NCBI GenBank assembly: GCA_932294295.1
Contig: OW028578.1
Location: 41,060,537-41,124,536, forward strand
Direction: 5' to 3'
Source: Alitta virens
Lineage: Eukaryota > Annelida > Polychaeta > Phyllodocida > Nereididae
DNA length: 64,000 bases
Positions 62,801 through 64,000 of this stretch are shown here, one piece after another. The position numbers and the translations under genes are program-made. A model generated the notes under the pieces. That model ran no database searches, was not told the DNA's origin, and saw only the letters and a program-made list of their open reading frames with translations. The stretch's first letter is position 1, and the number at the start of each line of letters is the position of its first letter.

Positions 62801-63810
62801 ATGTTTGTTGCAATGAAGGATAAATCCAGTCAGTTATGTAGTTTGAAACACTTAATACCTTGACGCATGCCCACCTGTGTGAATCTTATCCCGTAATTGA
62901 TCTCTGCTGACACAGATTTTCTCTCTCGTTCCACTTTTATTGGTCGGTCATCTTGACCCCTGCAAGATTTATGCAACGCTTGACCAGTCTTAGGCCCGAA
63001 CTCTTTCTGTAAAACTTGTAAACTTATTTTCTGGAGGTCTCCGCAATTTTCAACTCCCATTGATAGCAGCTTAGTCGACATGGCTCGACCGACACCTAAA
63101 TGCAAGCAGCAAATACAAATGCGTTTCTTAATCATAACACAGAGTAATATGTTTACAAAATATTGTAATCTTGTACAAATAACTTCATCCCAAACAGTTT
63201 ATCATTATCAATATATCATTTATTATTTCATCAAATGCTAAGGAATTTGCACAAGCCAATAAATCAGATTAAATTTGATTTAACCTTAATGCATTTATTG
63301 TGGAGTTTGACACAAATATTAAGATGACTCTTCACATTGTAAGTAGGGTTAGTAAATACAAAATATTTGTTGGTTATGATTACAGCTACAAAGAAATGGC
63401 AATATTTTCAATCATAATAACCCTTTCAATTAAATAGTTGACAAAATATAGATGAAATTGGTAAGGGCTGTTCCATTTAAAAAAGACGGGGGTGGACCGG
63501 GAAATATTTTTAAGACACCCCCCCCCCCCCTTAAGAAAATACTGGTCTATGACCACCCCCCCCCCCCCCTTCTTTTTCTCTGTTGGAGAACCCCCCCCCC
63601 CCCCTGCAGTTTCAAAAACCTTCCGGTTAACCCCTCCACCCAGTTTTTTTAGAAAATGGAACAGCCCTTATTATAACCGAACCCATTTACCAGGCAAATC
63701 TCTGATGCCCCTGTCTTTAATGTAGCCAAGAACTTCATGTGCCCGAACCCAATGTTGTCCGTTTGGTTTGGCGACCCTTGTTGCCATGCGAGCTATCAGA
63801 ATATTGGGAC
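56777..63810 (-). CDS. REV1: REV1 DNA repair protein, gene span (5' partial)
   Basis: Y-family deoxycytidyl transferase and scaffold for translesion synthesis. Exons, in transcript order: 63810-63691, 63095-62875, 62406-62262, 61987-61857, 61634-61330, 61216-61072, 60384-60043, 59541-59362, 59097-58900, 57616-57496, 57354-57252, 56885-56777. All splice phases match and all borders are GT..AG, giving 706 residues plus stop. In order they hold the palm/finger end (ILIARMATRVAKPNGQHW), thumb helix-hairpin-helix (LPGVGRAM), little finger (KSVSAEINYGIRFTQ to the GHGICDN stretch), UBM1 (VLGELPEDIRKQV), UBM2 (FLDALPAELRNEL), an RG-rich tract and the C-terminal domain that in vertebrates binds REV7 and other Y-family polymerases. 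The BRCT and catalytic residues lie beyond the right edge. It is convergent with PDE9A, about 4.1 kb between stop codons. Confidence 0.94.
57252..57354 (-). CDS. REV1: REV1 exon, C-terminal domain helices
   Basis: A 103-nt exon reading PDNDDSDQVIQYLNQLIQEK, then YLDVCHLVLKFLL. It corresponds to EEDILQVVKYCTDLIEEKDL and the following helix of vertebrate REV1. Acceptor TTTTTTAG, donor GTTAGT. Confidence 0.92.
57496..57616 (-). CDS. REV1: REV1 exon, start of C-terminal domain
   Basis: A 121-nt exon reading PPDLCGATELPAVKSLLTEW and INSSN. Vertebrates have PNLAGAVEFNDVKTLLREWI. This helix begins the REV1 C-terminal four-helix domain. Confidence 0.94.
58085..58265 (-). mobile_element. SINE-B fragments, antisense
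   Basis: GAAGCCCTCCAGCTAAGACA and GAGGGTTGATTGATGAAATG (B2 tail), then CTTAGTCGGCTTATAAGACC and CAGATGTAATGATGAGATGG (B1 tail). Confidence 0.7.
58430..58868 (-). mobile_element. TAGTGGATTTTCACGG elements, copies 5 and 6
   Basis: A partial copy (58430-58546) is followed directly by a full copy (58547-58868). They join within the CCAATAG/AGTCTTTTC sequence. The full copy has the longest open frame of the family (58533-58754). In the REV1 intron just before the 58900 exon. Confidence 0.85.
58900..59097 (-). CDS. REV1: REV1 exon with Arg/Gly-rich tract
   Basis: A 198-nt, phase 0/0 exon. It starts GRSPQKMIMAKSPRKSPG and carries repeated SRGRG units (SRGRGSRGRGSRGSRGR), then MALTEMLSPKKPG. Vertebrate REV1 has a Lys-rich basic segment at this place. 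Nuclear localisation and nucleic acid contact are plausible. Confidence 0.9.
59362..59541 (-). CDS. REV1: REV1 exon with second ubiquitin-binding motif
   Basis: A 180-nt, phase 0/0 exon opening IDPTFLDALPAELRNELQNA (UBM2, Leu-Pro core present), then a Ser/Lys-rich tail ending FDNLMAA. Both UBM exons begin right at the motif with IDP, as if the motif is an exon module. Donor GTATGT. Confidence 0.94.
60043..60384 (-). CDS. REV1: REV1 exon with first ubiquitin-binding motif
   Basis: A 342-nt exon, phase 0/0. It opens with UBM1: IDPQVLGELPEDIRKQVLND, which holds the conserved Leu-Pro core. A basic stretch follows (KRQRSKKQARMK, possible NLS), then an acidic part (GGSDDEDSNDRD) ending LPAYSQ. Binds ubiquitin on damaged chromatin/PCNA by family knowledge. 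Confidence 0.93.
60813..60937 (-). mobile_element. SINE-S1 copy, 5' truncated, 14-bp target duplication
   Basis: Tail GGGTGATTAGGGCTTTACGT (antisense) to CTGGGAATTGAACCCGGGAT. ACAATCTATGTGTG flanks it at 60799-60812 and 60938-60951. Inside a REV1 intron. Confidence 0.92.
61072..61216 (-). CDS. REV1: REV1 exon, linker
   Basis: A 145-nt exon reading LNTSLPPLPALPDLSSSFSS and ending DDEFFFSPSQ directly before UBM1. Low conservation; supported by phase on both sides and splice signals. Confidence 0.85.
61330..61634 (-). CDS. REV1: REV1 exon, linker after polymerase domain
   Basis: A 305-nt exon. It begins IGIQGSKLESATLG (like VGIHVNQL in vertebrates) and continues into a poorly conserved charged, Ser-rich linker. 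QSILNFATK resembles a degenerate PCNA-interaction (PIP-like) motif; this is an inference. Ends DAYQTD plus a split Asn. Confidence 0.9.
61857..61987 (-). CDS. REV1: REV1 exon, end of little finger
   Basis: A 131-nt exon reading HGICDNVAKSVTLPLATDS and ending VEVEDLRG. It matches GHGICDNIARTVTLDQATD and SDMRG of vertebrate REV1. Donor GTATGT. Confidence 0.95.
61988..62261. other. REV1 intron, nothing seen
   Basis: Short AT-rich intron; no repeat recognised. Confidence 0.6.
62262..62406 (-). CDS. REV1: REV1 exon, little finger
   Basis: A 145-nt exon reading ATKFLEDLAQEVHNRMA, then FTLKLKIRSPDAPKETAKF. Corresponds to the LTLKIMVRKPGAPVETAKF strand pair of vertebrate REV1. Ends in the first base of a Gly codon. 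Confidence 0.95.
62407..62874. other. REV1 intron, nothing seen
   Basis: AT-rich; open frames on the - strand here carry no recognised similarity. Confidence 0.55.
62875..63095 (-). CDS. REV1: REV1 exon, thumb and start of little finger
   Basis: A 221-nt exon reading VGRAMSTKLLSMGVENCGDL (helix-hairpin-helix), LQKEFGPKTGQALH, then DDRPIKVERERKSVSAE and INYGIRFTQ. Near-identical to the vertebrate REV1 blocks LQKEFGPKTGQ and ERKSVSAEINYGIRF. Donor GTGGGC. Confidence 0.96.
63464..63669. mobile_element. GGGCTGTTCC foldback element, copy 5
   Basis: AGGGCTGTTCCATTTAAAAA and the matching GAAAATGGAACAGCCCTT; C-tracts of 10-14. Its border is about 21 bases from the REV1 exon edge at 63691, on the donor side. 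Confidence 0.9.
63691..63810 (-). CDS. REV1: REV1 exon, palm/fingers end
   Basis: A 120-nt exon (acceptor TTTTCAG, donor GTAAAT). It reads PNILIARMATRVAKPNGQHW and IRDLP with a split Gly at each end. It matches the Y-family block NILLARMATRKAKPDGQ of REV1. The first REV1 exon in the window; sequence to 64000 is intron. Confidence 0.95.
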
Positions 63811-64000
63811 CTGAAAATTGTAACCACATATAATATAAACACAATATTCAGTGAATCCATCTTGTCAGCGTCTTTCTTTAAAATTGTTCTAGGTCCAGAC
63901 TCCTGACCTTAAATTAATATCTTCCCAAGTTATTTACAAGAGACGTAGTACCAACACTAAAGTAAACATTACTTTCAAAGGAAATTCAAAAACATTAATT

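Noticed and set aside
63452..63725. Pro-rich ORFs near the right edge
   Set aside because: Translation of C-tracts in the GGGCTGTTCC foldback element.

Overview
The window is metazoan genomic DNA. It is AT-rich, has introns with GT..AG borders, and is dense in SINEs, foldback (MITE-like) elements, LINE and BEL relics and microsatellites. Protein similarity points to an invertebrate, probably marine, but I cannot name the taxon from sequence alone. Two conserved genes can be read, both by exon-by-exon translation with matching splice phases. They lie tail to tail.

PDE9A (high-affinity cGMP phosphodiesterase) is on the + strand from 7115 (or further upstream; the first coding exon is not found) to the stop at 52686. 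I model 13 exons. An N-terminal exon (7115-7264) is followed by a gap of about 24 kb, then linker exons at 31599 and 36918, then the catalytic domain from 42341 on. The metal-ligand Asp helix is encoded twice, by two exons of identical length and phase (49903-50007 and 50755-50859). Using either one gives a complete catalytic domain, so this looks like a mutually exclusive cassette. It is the most interesting feature of the window.

REV1 (Y-family translesion synthesis scaffold and dCMP transferase) is on the - strand. Its 12 C-terminal coding exons run from 63810 down to the stop at 56777; the BRCT and catalytic DE part lies beyond the right edge. The readable part covers the end of the palm/fingers, the thumb, the little finger, two ubiquitin-binding motifs, an Arg/Gly-rich tract and the C-terminal protein-interaction domain.

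Layout: 1-7.1 kb holds LINE debris and an antisense BEL/Pao gag-pol ORF (4447-1661). 7.1-31.6 kb is the large PDE9A intron, packed with SINEs, hairpin MITEs, LINE fragments and tandem repeats, plus one unassigned ORF at 21551-21805. 31.6-52.7 kb holds the remaining PDE9A exons with repeat-filled introns. 52.7-56.8 kb is the intergenic gap between the two 3' ends and consists largely of MITEs. 56.8-64 kb is REV1. At least three SINE families (S1, S2, B) and about nine foldback families can be separated by eye. Several insertions are nested with clean target-site duplications, so their relative ages can be read. There is no evidence of prokaryotic sequence, CRISPR, rRNA or genuine tRNA genes.
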